Part shown: one piece after another, positions 35,441-45,036 of the stretch
Numbering within the stretch: position 1 is the first letter of the stretch
Layout of the letters: every line of letters begins with the position of its first letter
Assembly: GCF_000716715.1 (NCBI RefSeq)
Contig: NZ_JNYJ01000022.1
Coordinates: forward strand, 1 to 64,000
DNA: 64,000 bases
Source: Dactylosporangium aurantiacum
GTDB lineage: Bacteria > Actinomycetota > Actinomycetes > Mycobacteriales > Micromonosporaceae
Reading direction: 5' to 3'
Notes under the pieces: generated by a model
Database searches by the model: none
The model's input: only the letters and a program-made list of their open reading frames with translations
What the model was told of the DNA's origin: nothing
Program-made: the position numbers and the translations under genes

Positions 35441-35590
35441 GCAGCACCGATCTGGAGGGAGGTCTGAGCCGGACCTCTACGCCGACCGCGGGCGCGCCGG
35501 GACCGATCGCACCTCGCGTCTCACTCCTGCCCCACGACGCCACGCTGCCCGGCCGTCATCCCATCATGGCGGCCGCGACGGGGTTTGTGC

Positions 35591-36007
35591 ATGCTGTACT
35601 ACCGTGCACCTGTGGCGACCTTGGACGTGCGCAACGACTCCGGCGGGTGGCTGGTGCTCTGGTTGGAGCCGTGGGGCGAGGATCGCTGGCTGCGGCCGGG
35701 CGAGACGTTCCACGTCCGCTCCGACTACGACGGTCCCGCGGAGGCGTTCGAGGTCGAGCGCTTCGACAACGACGACGACCGGGCCGCCGGCATCGAGAAC
35801 ATCGCCGTCTACGTGAACGAGGGAGCCGTCGAGGTCACCGACAGCGCCGGCACCCCGCTCGAGTGCGGCCATCAGCGCCCGGACGAGGTGGGCAGGAAAT
35901 GGGATGCGACGCGTCCCAAGCTGGAGCATCCGATCCCGGCAGGCGGCCCGAGGCGGCGCTTCTACGCCGAGCGTGGGCTCACCGTGACGGATCGCCCGAC
36001 GGGGTGA
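35591..36007 (+). CDS. Hypothetical protein
   Basis: About 138 aa. Reads VATLDVRNDSGGWLVLWLEP, then RWLRPGETFHVRSDYDGPAE and ENIAVYVNEGAVEVTD: a small beta-rich soluble protein without a recognised family. The C-terminus is basic (GGPRRRFYAERG). Start ATG 35591 or GTG 35612; the latter begins directly at the ordered part. It lies between the NB-ARC pseudogene and other fragments, so it may itself be a survivor of a partly lost island. Confidence 0.55.
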   Translation: MLYYRAPVATLDVRNDSGGWLVLWLEPWGEDRWLRPGETFHVRSDYDGPAEAFEVERFDNDDDRAAGIENIAVYVNEGAVEVTDSAGTPLECGHQRPDEVGRKWDATRPKLEHPIPAGGPRRRFYAERGLTVTDRPTG

Positions 36008-36303
36008 GGTGGAACGCCGGCCAGGCGACCTCGGTGCGCCACTCGGCCGGCGAAGCGGTGTCCCGGGGTCCCACCACGTACGTCTCCTCGACCGGGCCGT
36101 CGACGGCCATCGACACGGGCTTCACCGACACGACGTGGTCCTCGGTCCTGCTGGCCGCCCGCACCGGCACCGCGCAGGAGCTGTACCGCGCGACGCTCGA
36201 CCGGCACCCGCGCCGGGCGAACCCTGGCTCCCTCTGGGGCGGCGCCACGAAGGCCAAGCCGGCCTGCTGAGGCGCTGCCCGGGCGCGCGTAGGGTGTCCG
36301 GGC
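36008..36303. other. Fragment zone, no intact gene assigned
   Basis: About 300 bp. On the plus strand a frame ending at TGA 36268-36270 contains TDTTWSSVLLAARTGTAQEL and YRATLDRHPRRANPGSLWGG, which has the look of a protein C-terminus, but no start or family could be assigned. It is probably a remnant, given the broken genes on both sides. Confidence 0.4.
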
Positions 36304-36578
36304 ATGGGGGCCAAGACAGCGCTGCTGGTGTACGCCGACGGTGACGTCGCGCAGGCGCTGCGCGAGGCGGTCGAGCTGGACCGCGCGGCGACCAGCGAAC
36401 TGGTCGCCCGGCTGCTGCCCGGGCTCGACCTGACCGCGGTCGAGGACGGCAACCTGGATCGGCACATCAACTCGGCGAGGACGCCCTCGCGGCGTTGTGC
36501 GGGTTCGTCATCGAGGGCCTGCCGGTGGAGGGGATGCCCGAGCCGGAGCGGGTGCCCCTCGCCGGGTTCCGGTTGGGC
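36304..36578 (+). pseudogene. DUF6928-like gene with internal deletion and frameshift
   Basis: The start MGAKTALLVYADGDVAQALR through LTAVEDGNLDRHIN is the DUF6928 N-terminus (~55 residues). It then jumps frame at about 36470 into LGEDALAALCGFVIEGLP and VPLAGFRL, which is the DUF6928 C-terminus. The ~100-residue middle is absent. The C-terminal part reads on in frame into the next small gene. Confidence 0.7.
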
Positions 36579-36878
36579 GTGCCGAGGCTGACGCTGCAAC
36601 GGTCGCATGGCCGCCCGATCGTGCAGCCGTCCGCCCTGGAGGTCGAGTCGCAGGTCCGCCGGCTCGGCGACGGCCTCGATCACCTGATCCTCGACCTGGG
36701 CGGCGACAACTACCTGCAAGCGGCCACCGGGTTCCAGGTCGAACGGCGCGAGGGCGGCGCGGACCTGCACTTCCGGTGCGAGGTGGACACGCTCGACGAG
36801 GTCGCCGAGATCTTCCGCGGGTACCTCGTCAACCAGGACGGCTGGGGCGACCGCGACTGGCGGCAGATCTGGGTGTAG
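36579..36878 (+). CDS. Small hypothetical protein
   Basis: 99 aa from GTG 36579: MPRLTLQRSHGRPIVQPSAL, LDHLILDLGGDNYLQAATGF and EVAEIFRGYLVNQDGWGDRD. The sequence looks like a complete small alpha-beta domain of the kind found next to polymorphic toxin and immunity genes, but no family is assigned. It follows the DUF6928 remnant in the same frame, so it could also be the fused tail of that broken gene. Ends in TAG. Confidence 0.5.
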   Translation: MPRLTLQRSHGRPIVQPSALEVESQVRRLGDGLDHLILDLGGDNYLQAATGFQVERREGGADLHFRCEVDTLDEVAEIFRGYLVNQDGWGDRDWRQIWV

Positions 36879-36891
36879 CGCCGCGCGGCGG

Positions 36892-39666
36892 TCAGTCCGG
36901 CGCCGGGCGCAGGGTCCGGGCGAGCTGCCGCCGGGAGGTGATGTCGAGCTTCCGGAAGATCTTGTTCAGGTGGTACTCGACCGTGGACGCGGTGATGAAC
37001 AGCCGGGTGGCGATCTCGGCGTTGGTCGCGCCCTCTGCGGCGAGCGCGGCGACCCGGGCCTCCTGCGGCGTGAGGTCCAGATCGGGCGCGCCGGCGCGGG
37101 AGCGGGCCCGCCGGCCGGTGGCCAGCAGCTCGACGCGGGCCCGTTCGGCGAACGTGGCCGCGCCCATGCCGGTGAAGGCGTCGTGGGCGGCCTGCAGGTG
37201 GACGCGTGCCTCCGTGCGGCGCCGCCGGCGGCGCAGCCACTCGCCGTGCAGCAGGCGGGTGCGGGCGAGCTCAGTGGCCATCCTGGTGGCGGCGAGGTGC
37301 CCGGCCGCCTCGCGGTAGAGCGCGTCGGCGTCGGTGTCGGCCGCCAGCAGGGCCCGGGAGCGGGCCAGGACCCCCAGAGCCCAGGGGGTGCCGCTGGCGG
37401 TCGCGCGGTCGGTCAGCCGGGCGAGCGCGGTCCGCGCGGTCGGGTGGTCGCCGGCGCGGACGGCGGCCTCGACGAGGTTGGGCAGCATGCGGTTGCCGTG
37501 GGCGACCGTGCTGTCGGCGAGGCCGGGCAGGGCGAAGGACAGCGCCTCCTGGTAGCGGCCGAGGCCGAGCTCGAGGACGGTGAGGGCGTTGCGGGCGTGG
37601 CTGCCCAGCACCGCATAGCCGCGCTGGGCGTCCCAGACGGTGAGCGCGACGTCGGCCGCGGCCCGGGTCTGGGCTTCGTGGCCGCGCCAGGCGAGCAGCT
37701 CGACCTGGCGGGCCAGGTCGTCGGGGGGCACCCCGATCATGGTGCCGACGTCGGCGGCCTCGGCGTAGTGGGCCTCGGCCCGGGCGAAGTCGCCGGCCCA
37801 GGTGGCGGCGGCGCCCAGGCCGTACAGCACGGAGTAGAGGGCGTGCAGCGCGCCGCGCTGGCGGGCGAGCGTCTCGGCGTGGCGGAGGTGGCGCAGGTGG
37901 CCCTCGTCGTCCCAGAGATCCTCCGCGGCGAACTGGCCGATCATGGTGAAGGGCACGGAGCCGTGGGACAGCTCCGGTTCGACGCACAACGCCGCGACGG
38001 CGGCGCGCAGGTGCGGCACCGCCTCGGTGTACCCGACGGCGACCCGGGTGGCGAAGGCGTCCAGCAGCAGCTGCACCGTGGGGGCCGGGTCGCGGCGGTC
38101 GCCGGGGGCGCGCAGCGCGGCGCGGGCGACGTCGGCGAGGGTCGTGCCGATGGTGTGCCGCTGGGCGAGCATCGCCACCGTGACCGCTTCGAACAGCATC
38201 CCCCGGCGCAGGTCGCCGGGCACGTCGGGGTCGGTGGCGACCTCCAGCATCGTCGCGGAGTTCACCGTCGTCACATTGCCGCCGAACCAGGCGATGGCGG
38301 CCCGCAGCCGGTGCGCGGTCGCGCGGAGCTCCGGTGTGCGCAGTCCGGACCTGACCTGGCCGAGGCGCAGCTCCGCCGCCACCGGGTCGCCGGCGACGAG
38401 GTGCGCCTGGGTGGCGCCGAAGAGGCGCCTGGTCCGCTGCTCGGGGTCCGGGGTCAGCTCCGCGGCGCGGGACAGGAACGCCGCCAGCATCGCGTAGCCG
38501 CCGCGGGCGCGTGCCCGCTGGGAGGCGCGCTCCAGCTCGGCGGCCACCTGCTCGTCCAGTCCGGCGGTCGCCTCGGCGAGGTGCCACGCGCGGCGGTCCG
38601 GGTCGGCGTCGCGGTCGATGGCCTCGGCCAGCGCGGCGTGCACCCGGCGCCGTTCGGCCGGCTGGGCGCCCGAGTAGACGGCGGAGCGGATCAGCGGGTG
38701 GCGGAACGCCAGGGTGGTTGCGGCCGTGAGGATGCCCTCGGTGAGCGCCGGATCTGGCGCGTCGGCGGGCAGGCCGAGCAGCGCCGCCGCCCGCCAGGTG
38801 ACGGCGGCGTCGTCCGGGGGCGCGACCGAGGCGATGAGCAGCAGCGACAGGGTCGCGGGCGGCAGCAGGCGTACCCGGCGCAGGAAGTGCGCCTCCATGC
38901 GCTCGCTCAGCGGCAGCCGGGCGGGCAGCGACGCGCCGCCGGCCAGCTGGTCCTCGGTCAGCTCGGTGGTCAGCTCGATCAGCGCGAGCGGGTTGCCCCG
39001 GGTCTCGGCGACGAGGCGGGTGGCGACCTGCGGGGCGACCTGCCCGGGGGCGGCGAGGGTCAGCACGTCGCGGGCGGCCCGGTCGGGCAGGCCGCCGAGG
39101 GCGATGGTGGGCAGCCCGTCCAGGGTGCGGGTGAGGGCCGGGTCGTCCCGCACGGCGATCAGCAGGCCGATGCTGTCGGCATGCAGCCGGCGGGCCACGA
39201 ACGCCAGCACGGCGGCGGTCTCCCGGTCCAGCCAGTGGGCGTCGTCGACGAGGCAGACGAGCGGCAGGCACTCGGCGATGCCGGCGAGCACGGTGAGGGT
39301 CGCCAGGCCGACCAGGAAGCGGTCCGCCGTCTCGCCGGCGGCCAGGCCGAACGCTCCGGCCAGGGCGGCCCGCTGCGGTTCGGGCAGTGTGTCGATGCGG
39401 TCGAGGTACGGCCGGAGCAGCCGGTGCAGGGCCGCGTAGGCCAGCCGGCTCTCCGGCTCCACCCCGACGACGCAGGCGACGTGCAGGTCCGCGGCGGCGC
39501 CGGCCGCGTGCTGCAGCAGCCGGGTCTTGCCGATGCCGGCCTCGCCGACGAGCACGAGGGTGGCGCTCAGGCCCGACCGTACGGTCGCCGCGAACTCGTC
39601 GATCGCCTGGCATTCGTCCTGCCGTCCCCGCAGCGGCACCGAGCGGGTCAGTGACTGCACGATCAC
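36892..39666 (-). CDS. Large ATP-binding LuxR-family (LAL/MalT-type) regulator
   Basis: 924 aa. N-terminal AAA/STAND ATPase: LVLVGEAGIGKTRLLQHAAG (Walker A, ~35-50) and LPLVCLVDDAHWLDRETAAV (Walker B). A long helical, TPR-like middle (~400-840) follows, and the last ~65 residues are a LuxR helix-turn-helix (LTPQEARVAALAAEGATNAE, STVEYHLNKIFRKL). LAL regulators usually activate a nearby pathway. Start taken as GTG 39666. It is divergent from another LAL regulator at 39791, a paired arrangement suggesting cross-regulation. Target genes are not evident. Confidence 0.9.
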   Translation of the reverse strand: MIVQSLTRSVPLRGRQDECQAIDEFAATVRSGLSATLVLVGEAGIGKTRLLQHAAGAAADLHVACVVGVEPESRLAYAALHRLLRPYLDRIDTLPEPQRAALAGAFGLAAGETADRFLVGLATLTVLAGIAECLPLVCLVDDAHWLDRETAAVLAFVARRLHADSIGLLIAVRDDPALTRTLDGLPTIALGGLPDRAARDVLTLAAPGQVAPQVATRLVAETRGNPLALIELTTELTEDQLAGGASLPARLPLSERMEAHFLRRVRLLPPATLSLLLIASVAPPDDAAVTWRAAALLGLPADAPDPALTEGILTAATTLAFRHPLIRSAVYSGAQPAERRRVHAALAEAIDRDADPDRRAWHLAEATAGLDEQVAAELERASQRARARGGYAMLAAFLSRAAELTPDPEQRTRRLFGATQAHLVAGDPVAAELRLGQVRSGLRTPELRATAHRLRAAIAWFGGNVTTVNSATMLEVATDPDVPGDLRRGMLFEAVTVAMLAQRHTIGTTLADVARAALRAPGDRRDPAPTVQLLLDAFATRVAVGYTEAVPHLRAAVAALCVEPELSHGSVPFTMIGQFAAEDLWDDEGHLRHLRHAETLARQRGALHALYSVLYGLGAAATWAGDFARAEAHYAEAADVGTMIGVPPDDLARQVELLAWRGHEAQTRAAADVALTVWDAQRGYAVLGSHARNALTVLELGLGRYQEALSFALPGLADSTVAHGNRMLPNLVEAAVRAGDHPTARTALARLTDRATASGTPWALGVLARSRALLAADTDADALYREAAGHLAATRMATELARTRLLHGEWLRRRRRRTEARVHLQAAHDAFTGMGAATFAERARVELLATGRRARSRAGAPDLDLTPQEARVAALAAEGATNAEIATRLFITASTVEYHLNKIFRKLDITSRRQLARTLRPAPD

Positions 39667-39790
39667 GACCCGGAGCGTAGGCCCGCCCGGTGGACGAGCT
39701 CCATACGTCACGTGACGGTACGCGCTCTGGCGTCCGCCGGTCCCGGCCGGAAGGATGAGTGCCTGTTGCCGGCGGGAGACGGGTGGGCCC

Positions 39791-42544
39791 ATGGCGGTCG
39801 ATGGTCCGGATGCGCGGCTGTACGGGCGCGAGCGGGAGTCACAGCACCTGGCCGGGCTCGTCGCGTCGGCCCGCAGCGGCGGTGGCGCGCTCGTGGTGCG
39901 CGGCGAGGCCGGCATCGGCAAGTCGGCGCTGCTGCGCCAGGCCCGCCTGGCGGCGGCCGGGCACGGCCTGCTGGTGCTGTCGGCCACCGGGACCGAGGCG
40001 GAGGCGCGGCTGCCGTTCGCCGGCCTGCACCAGCTCCTGCGGCCCGTGCTCGGCCGGGCCGACGAGCTGCCCGACCCGCAGCGCGACGCCGTCCTGACCG
40101 CGTTCGGTATGGCCCGGGGCGCCGCACCGGACGTGTTCCTCGTCGCGCTGGCGGTGCTGAACCTGCTGGGAGAGGCGGCCGCCGAGACCGGTGCGCTGCT
40201 CCTGGTGGAGGATGCGCACTGGCTGGACCCACCCAGCGCCGACGCGCTGGCGTTCGTGGCGCGCCGCCTGGACGCCGACCCGATCGTGCTGCTGGCGGCG
40301 GCGCGGGACGGTTACGCCGACGGGTTCGGGGCCCTTGACCAGCTGCGGGTGGAGCGCCTCGACGACGCGGCGGCGGCCGCGCTGCTCGACGCCCGCGCTC
40401 CCGGGCTGCCGGCCGGGATGCGCCGGCGGCTGCTGGACGAGTCGGCCGGCAACCCCCTGGCGCTGGTCGAGCTGCCGGTCGCGGCCCGGCGGTTCGAGCA
40501 CGAGCCGCTGGAGCCGGCCCGGCGGCCGTTGACCGCCCGACTCGAGGAGGCGTTCGCGGCGCGGGTGCCGGGGCTGCCGGCCGCCACGCAGGCGTTGCTG
40601 CTGGTCGCGGCGGTCAACGACGGTGACGCGCTCGCCGAGGCCGTCGCCGCCGCCGCGGCCGTCGCCGGCACCGCGGTGACGGTCGACGACGTGACCCCGG
40701 CCGTCGCCGCCCACCTCGTCGACCTGGACGGCACGAGCATCCGGTTCCTGCACCCGCTGATGCGGTCGGCGATCCGGCAGCGGGCGCCGCTCGCCCGCCG
40801 CATGGCCGTGCACGCCGCGCTGGCGGCGGTGGTGGGCGGGCACGCCGACCGGCGGGTGTGGCACCGGGCCGGCGCCTGCCCCGGGCCCGACGACGATGTC
40901 GCGGCCGAGTTGGAGGCCGCGGCCCGGCACGCGCAGGACCGCGGGGCCATGGTGATCGCGGTCGCCGCCCTGCACCGGTCCGGGCAGCTGACGGTCGACC
41001 CGGCGCGGTCGGCCGCCCGGTTGCTGCGGGCCGCGGAGCTCGCCGTCGAGCTCGGCCGGCACGACGTCGTCGGCGGGCTGCTGCAGGAGGCGGAGGCGCG
41101 GGGGCTGTCGTTCGCGCAGCAGGCGCAGCGGCTGTGGATCGTGGCGAGCTTCGGCGACGGCCTGCGCGACCAGAAGACCGGGCCGGTGGTGCTCGCCGAG
41201 GTCGCCGCCCGGGTCGCCGCCGCCGGCGGGCCCGGCGCCGACCGGCTGGCCATGCGGCTGCTCAACAGCGGGGCCCTGCGCAGCTTCTGGTCCGAGGCGG
41301 ACCCCGGCGCCGGGCGCCGCGTCGTGGCGGTCACCGAGGCCTTGCCCGTCGCCGCGGACGACCCGGACCGGCTGGCCATCCTCGCCTTCGCGGCGCCGGT
41401 CGAGCGGGGCTCGGCCGTGATCGATGGGCTGCGCGGCGTTGCCGCCCGGGCCGGCGCGGACGCACAGACGTTGCGCCTGCTGGGCAGCGCGGCGGTCATC
41501 ATCGGCGACTTCGACCAGGCCGAGGCGTGCTGCGCGGCGTCGATCCCGGAGCTGCGGGCGCAGGGCCGGCTCGGCTCGCTGACCCGGGCGCTCGCCGCGC
41601 TGGCCTGGTGCGCGGCCCATCAGGCCGGCCTGGGTGCGGGTGTGCCGGCGGCCGAGGAGGCCGCCCGGCTGGCGCTGGAGACGTCCCAGCCGCTGTTCTT
41701 CGGCATCGCCCGGGCGTCCGCCGCGGTGCTGGCCGCGCTCGGGGGTCACCCGGACCGGGCGGCGGCGCTGGCCGCCGAGGCCGAGCAGCGGGGCGTCGCC
41801 GCCGCGGTCCGCCCGGTGCTGGCCACCGTGCAGCTCGCCCGTGGGCTGAACGCGCTCGCCGAGGGCCGGCACGCCGACGCCTACGGCGAGCTGTGCCGGA
41901 TGCACGACCCGGGTGACCCGTCGTTCCATGCCGGACTGCGCTGCTTCGCCCTGACCGACCTGGTGGAGGCGGCCGCGCACAGCGGGCACCGGGACGCCGC
42001 CGCGCAGGTCGTGGCCGAGCTGGAGGTGGCGGGCCGGGTGACCTCGTCGCCGGCGCTGCACGCCGGGCTTCGGTACGCGCGCGCCGTGCTGGCCGACGAC
42101 GCCCGGGCCGAGGCGCTGTTCCGCGAGGCCCTGAACGCCGGGACGAGCCGGTGGCCGTTCTCGCGGGCCCGGACCCAGCTCGCGTACGGGCAGTGGCTGC
42201 GCCGGCAGCGCCGGCCCGTGGAGTCACGGGCGCCGCTGCGGGCGGCCTGCACCACCTTCGACGCGTTGGGCACCGCACCGTGGGCGGAGCGGGCGCGGCA
42301 GGAGCTGCGCGCCGCCGGCGAGACCAGCCGGATCCGGCCCGCCACCGGTCACGACGAGCTCACCCCGCAGGAGCTGCAGATCGCCCGGCTGGCGGCCGGG
42401 GGCCTGACCAACCGGGAGATCGGCCAGGCCCTGTACCTGTCGCACCGCACCGTCAGCACCCACCTGCACAACATCTTCCCCAAGCTCGGGATCACGGCGC
42501 GGGCGCAGCTGCACGCGATCGTCGGGGACCTCAAAGGGTGGTGA
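39791..42544 (+). CDS. Large ATP-binding LuxR-family (LAL) regulator, divergent partner
   Basis: 917 aa. LYGREREsQ at the start, Walker A VVRGEAGIGKSALLRQARLA, Walker B GALLLVEDAHWLDPPSADAL, helical middle, and C-terminal LuxR HTH (LTPQELQIARLAAGGLTNRE, HRTVSTHLHNIFPKLGI). Start ATG 39791 near GGGTGGG; ATG 39755 adds 12 residues without homology. The 124-bp gap with the divergent LAL gene holds both promoters. The stop overlaps the SDR gene on the other strand by 14 bp. Confidence 0.9.
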   Translation: MAVDGPDARLYGRERESQHLAGLVASARSGGGALVVRGEAGIGKSALLRQARLAAAGHGLLVLSATGTEAEARLPFAGLHQLLRPVLGRADELPDPQRDAVLTAFGMARGAAPDVFLVALAVLNLLGEAAAETGALLLVEDAHWLDPPSADALAFVARRLDADPIVLLAAARDGYADGFGALDQLRVERLDDAAAAALLDARAPGLPAGMRRRLLDESAGNPLALVELPVAARRFEHEPLEPARRPLTARLEEAFAARVPGLPAATQALLLVAAVNDGDALAEAVAAAAAVAGTAVTVDDVTPAVAAHLVDLDGTSIRFLHPLMRSAIRQRAPLARRMAVHAALAAVVGGHADRRVWHRAGACPGPDDDVAAELEAAARHAQDRGAMVIAVAALHRSGQLTVDPARSAARLLRAAELAVELGRHDVVGGLLQEAEARGLSFAQQAQRLWIVASFGDGLRDQKTGPVVLAEVAARVAAAGGPGADRLAMRLLNSGALRSFWSEADPGAGRRVVAVTEALPVAADDPDRLAILAFAAPVERGSAVIDGLRGVAARAGADAQTLRLLGSAAVIIGDFDQAEACCAASIPELRAQGRLGSLTRALAALAWCAAHQAGLGAGVPAAEEAARLALETSQPLFFGIARASAAVLAALGGHPDRAAALAAEAEQRGVAAAVRPVLATVQLARGLNALAEGRHADAYGELCRMHDPGDPSFHAGLRCFALTDLVEAAAHSGHRDAAAQVVAELEVAGRVTSSPALHAGLRYARAVLADDARAEALFREALNAGTSRWPFSRARTQLAYGQWLRRQRRPVESRAPLRAACTTFDALGTAPWAERARQELRAAGETSRIRPATGHDELTPQELQIARLAAGGLTNREIGQALYLSHRTVSTHLHNIFPKLGITARAQLHAIVGDLKGW

Positions 42545-43319
42545 CGAGGCCGCCGTCGATGACGAGGTTGGCGCCGGTCACGTTGGCGGCGAGGTCACCG
42601 GCGAGGTAGACCACGAGACCGGCGACCTCCTCCGGCTCGGTGAACCGCCCGGTGACCGCGTCCTGGGCGGCGCGCTCGGCGATCTGCGCGGGGTCACCGC
42701 CGCGCTCCCGGGCGATGGTCTCGGCGACCCCGCCGGCGCCGAGCCACAGGTCGGTGCCGACCGGGCCGGGGCTGATCGTGTTGACCCGCACGCCCCGGGG
42801 CCCGGCCTCCTTCGACAGCGCCTTGGAGAAGTTCACCAGCGCCGCCTTCGCCGCGCCGTAGTCGATGACGAGCGGGTCCGGCAGCGTCGCGTTGACCGAC
42901 GCGATCGTCACGACGGCCGCGGTACCGGCGGCGTACAGGTGGGGCAGCGCCGCCCGTACGGTGCGCACGTGCGCCAGCAGGTTCATGGTGAACGTGGCGA
43001 TCCAGTCCTCGTCGGTCACGGACAGGAAGCCGCCGGGGCGCGGGCTGACCGCGCCGACGTTGTTGACGAGCACGTCGATGCGGCCGAACTCGGCGACGGC
43101 GGCGTCCACGAGCCGGCCCGGTCCGTCCACGGTGGACAGATCCACCGCGACGGGCCGCACGGCACCGTCGCCGGCGAGGCGCTCCAGCTCGCCGGTGACC
43201 GTCCGGGCGCCGGCCACGACGCGCACGCCCTCGGCCGCGAGGGCCCGCACGACGGCCAGGCCGATGCCCCGCCCGGCGCCGGTCACGACCGCGACCTTGC
43301 CACTCAGATGCAGGTCCAC
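42531..43319 (-). CDS. SDR family oxidoreductase
   Basis: 262 aa. Rossmann motif VTGAGRGIGLAVVRALAAEG, NNVGAVSP, active-site IASVNAT and Y-x-x-x-K in DYGAAKAALVNFSKAL, then SPGPVGTDLW and the family C-terminus GANLVIDGG. A classical NAD(P)-dependent short-chain dehydrogenase/reductase; substrate not predictable. Likely same unit as the hydrolase upstream at 43378-44196 (58 bp gap). Confidence 0.93.
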   Translation of the reverse strand: MDLHLSGKVAVVTGAGRGIGLAVVRALAAEGVRVVAGARTVTGELERLAGDGAVRPVAVDLSTVDGPGRLVDAAVAEFGRIDVLVNNVGAVSPRPGGFLSVTDEDWIATFTMNLLAHVRTVRAALPHLYAAGTAAVVTIASVNATLPDPLVIDYGAAKAALVNFSKALSKEAGPRGVRVNTISPGPVGTDLWLGAGGVAETIARERGGDPAQIAERAAQDAVTGRFTEPEEVAGLVVYLAGDLAANVTGANLVIDGGLVTTL

Positions 43320-43377
43320 GGCGCTCCCTCCTGGCCAGCACCCGCCGGGGGGCCCGGCAGCGCGATGGCGGCGCCGC

Positions 43378-44196
43378 TCACGACGCGTGCCGCGCGATCT
43401 CGTCGGCGTGACCGCGCAGCCAGGACAGGGCGGCGTCGGCGACGTCGCGCCAGCCGTGATCGATCGTCAGGGAGTGCGCCCGGTCCGGGAAGTCGAGGAT
43501 CTCGGTGACCGCGCTGGAGTGCCGGTACTGCTTCAGCGTGGCCCGGGTGACCGCCTCGGGCACGGTGTGGTCGCGGCCGCCCATCATCAGCAGCAGCGGC
43601 CCGCGCAGCTCGTTGGCGGTGTCCACCTTGGCCGGCGAGTGCGGGTCGAAGTTGGCCGCGGCCGCCTCGAACAGTGGCTTGCCCGGCGCCGGGATCGTCC
43701 ACCGCTCGAACAGCTCGTCGGACTCCTCCGGCGGGATCGCGTTGCCGAACGCGTACCGGAACTGCTCGGCCGTCAGCGACACCGACCGGTGCCGGTTGGC
43801 CGGGTTCCTGAACACCGGCAGCGTGGCCCGCAGCGCCGACAGCGGCAGCGGCAGCACGCCCTTGATCTGTGCGGCGTCGATCGCGACCGCCGCGGCGGCG
43901 AGGTCCTGCCCGAGCAGCTTCTGGGCGATCATGCCGCCGAACGAGTGACCGACCAGGATCGGTTTGACGGCCAGCCCGTGGATGATCTTCGCGTAGTGCG
44001 CGACGACGTCGTCGATGCCGTGGTCGGCGATGCTCTCCGGGTTGGCCCGTGCCTCCGCCACGGTGTCCGGGTCGCCCGGCCAGCCGGGCGCCGAGGCCGC
44101 GTAGCCGGCCTGCTCGAACGCCTCGATCCACGGGTCCCACGACGTGGCGTGCAGCCACAGGCCGTGGATGAAGATGACGGGCAGGTGCGTGGTCAT
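43378..44196 (-). CDS. Alpha/beta hydrolase
   Basis: 272 aa. VIFIHGLWLHATSWDPWIEA (oxyanion HG), elbow GHSFGGMIAQKLLGQ with Ser nucleophile, acid at MGGRDHTVP and His at PDRAHSLTIDHGW form the full triad. Start ATG 44196 behind CAGGAGG. Probably an esterase. It precedes the SDR gene on the same strand and is itself preceded by a TetR gene 128 bp upstream. Confidence 0.9.
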   Translation of the reverse strand: MTTHLPVIFIHGLWLHATSWDPWIEAFEQAGYAASAPGWPGDPDTVAEARANPESIADHGIDDVVAHYAKIIHGLAVKPILVGHSFGGMIAQKLLGQDLAAAAVAIDAAQIKGVLPLPLSALRATLPVFRNPANRHRSVSLTAEQFRYAFGNAIPPEESDELFERWTIPAPGKPLFEAAAANFDPHSPAKVDTANELRGPLLLMMGGRDHTVPEAVTRATLKQYRHSSAVTEILDFPDRAHSLTIDHGWRDVADAALSWLRGHADEIARHAS

Positions 44197-44324
44197 GGTC
44201 GCCTCCTGGTCGGGCCGGGCGCCGGTCGCGCCGCCGGCCGCACCCCAATGGCACCACGCCGGCCGCACCCTTCGGACCGTGGAAATACCCCAGTCCTCCC
44301 TGCCGGATCACCCCGGCAGAGGGG

Positions 44325-44978
44325 TCAGACGGGCAGGAGGGCGTGGCGCATGGTGGTCGCCAGCCAGCGGCGGAACGTTTCCTCGGGCCAGCCGCGCTGC
44401 AGCGTCAACGCCGCGTAGTGGGCGGGGTCGTTGAAGATCCAGAGGGTGTCCGCGGCGGTTTCCGGGTCGAGGTCGGGGGCGAGGGCGCCGAGGGTCTGGA
44501 CGTGCCTGACGACCATGGCGGCGCCGGCGCGGCGGTTGCGTTGCAGGGTGTCCCACAGCTCGGCGACCTCCGGGGCGTCGTCGGCCGCCCGGCGGACGGT
44601 CTCGAACAGCAGGGCGGCGCGGCGGGCGATCACGACGCACGCGTCGGCGTAGGCGTCGAGGGCGGCGCCGGGCGTCGTCGCGTCCCACACGGGGCGGAAC
44701 CACGGCCGGTCGGCGACGGCGACGGGCTCGTCGTCGCCGGCGAGCGCCTGGTCGAGCACCTGCCGCAGCAGCGCCGGCTTCGAGCCGAAGGCGGTGAAGA
44801 CGGTGGGCCGGGCGACGCCGGCGGCGACCGCGATCTCGGCCAGTGAGGTGACGACATAGCCGCGCTCGACGAACAGCTCGGCGGCCGCGTCGACGATCGC
44901 CTGACGGGTGCGGCGGGCGCTCTCCTCGCGCACGGGCGACTGGTAGCGCCGCCGCGGCTTGCCGTTGACATCGCTCAT
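44325..44978 (-). CDS. TetR family transcriptional regulator
   Basis: 217 aa. HTH: RRTRQAIVDAAAELFVERGY, LAEIAVAAGVARPTVFTAFG. Ligand domain variable, with WFRPVWDATTPGAALDAYAD. Divergent from the cupin gene at 45037 with an AT-rich inverted repeat between them, so it probably controls the cupin gene and itself. Confidence 0.92.
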   Translation of the reverse strand: MSDVNGKPRRRYQSPVREESARRTRQAIVDAAAELFVERGYVVTSLAEIAVAAGVARPTVFTAFGSKPALLRQVLDQALAGDDEPVAVADRPWFRPVWDATTPGAALDAYADACVVIARRAALLFETVRRAADDAPEVAELWDTLQRNRRAGAAMVVRHVQTLGALAPDLDPETAADTLWIFNDPAHYAALTLQRGWPEETFRRWLATTMRHALLPV

Positions 44979-44995
44979 GGTTCCGCCATACTACC

Positions 44996-45007
44996 AATGT
45001 ATTCATT
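44996..45007. promoter_or_regulatory. Operator-like inverted repeat between TetR and cupin genes
   Basis: AATG-TATT-CATT, 4-bp arms in an unusually AT-rich 58-bp divergent gap. Position between the starts fits a TetR binding site overlapping both promoters. Confidence 0.55.
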
Positions 45008-45036
45008 AGACGGCGGTATGACGAATGAGAGGGATC

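Noticed and set aside
35962..36770. Minus-strand frames through the DUF6928 region
   Set aside because: They would overlap the recognisable DUF6928 ends on the plus strand and show no domain; left unassigned.
42939..44418. Long plus-strand frames opposite the SDR and hydrolase genes
   Set aside because: Antisense shadows of two clear enzyme genes with complete catalytic motifs.
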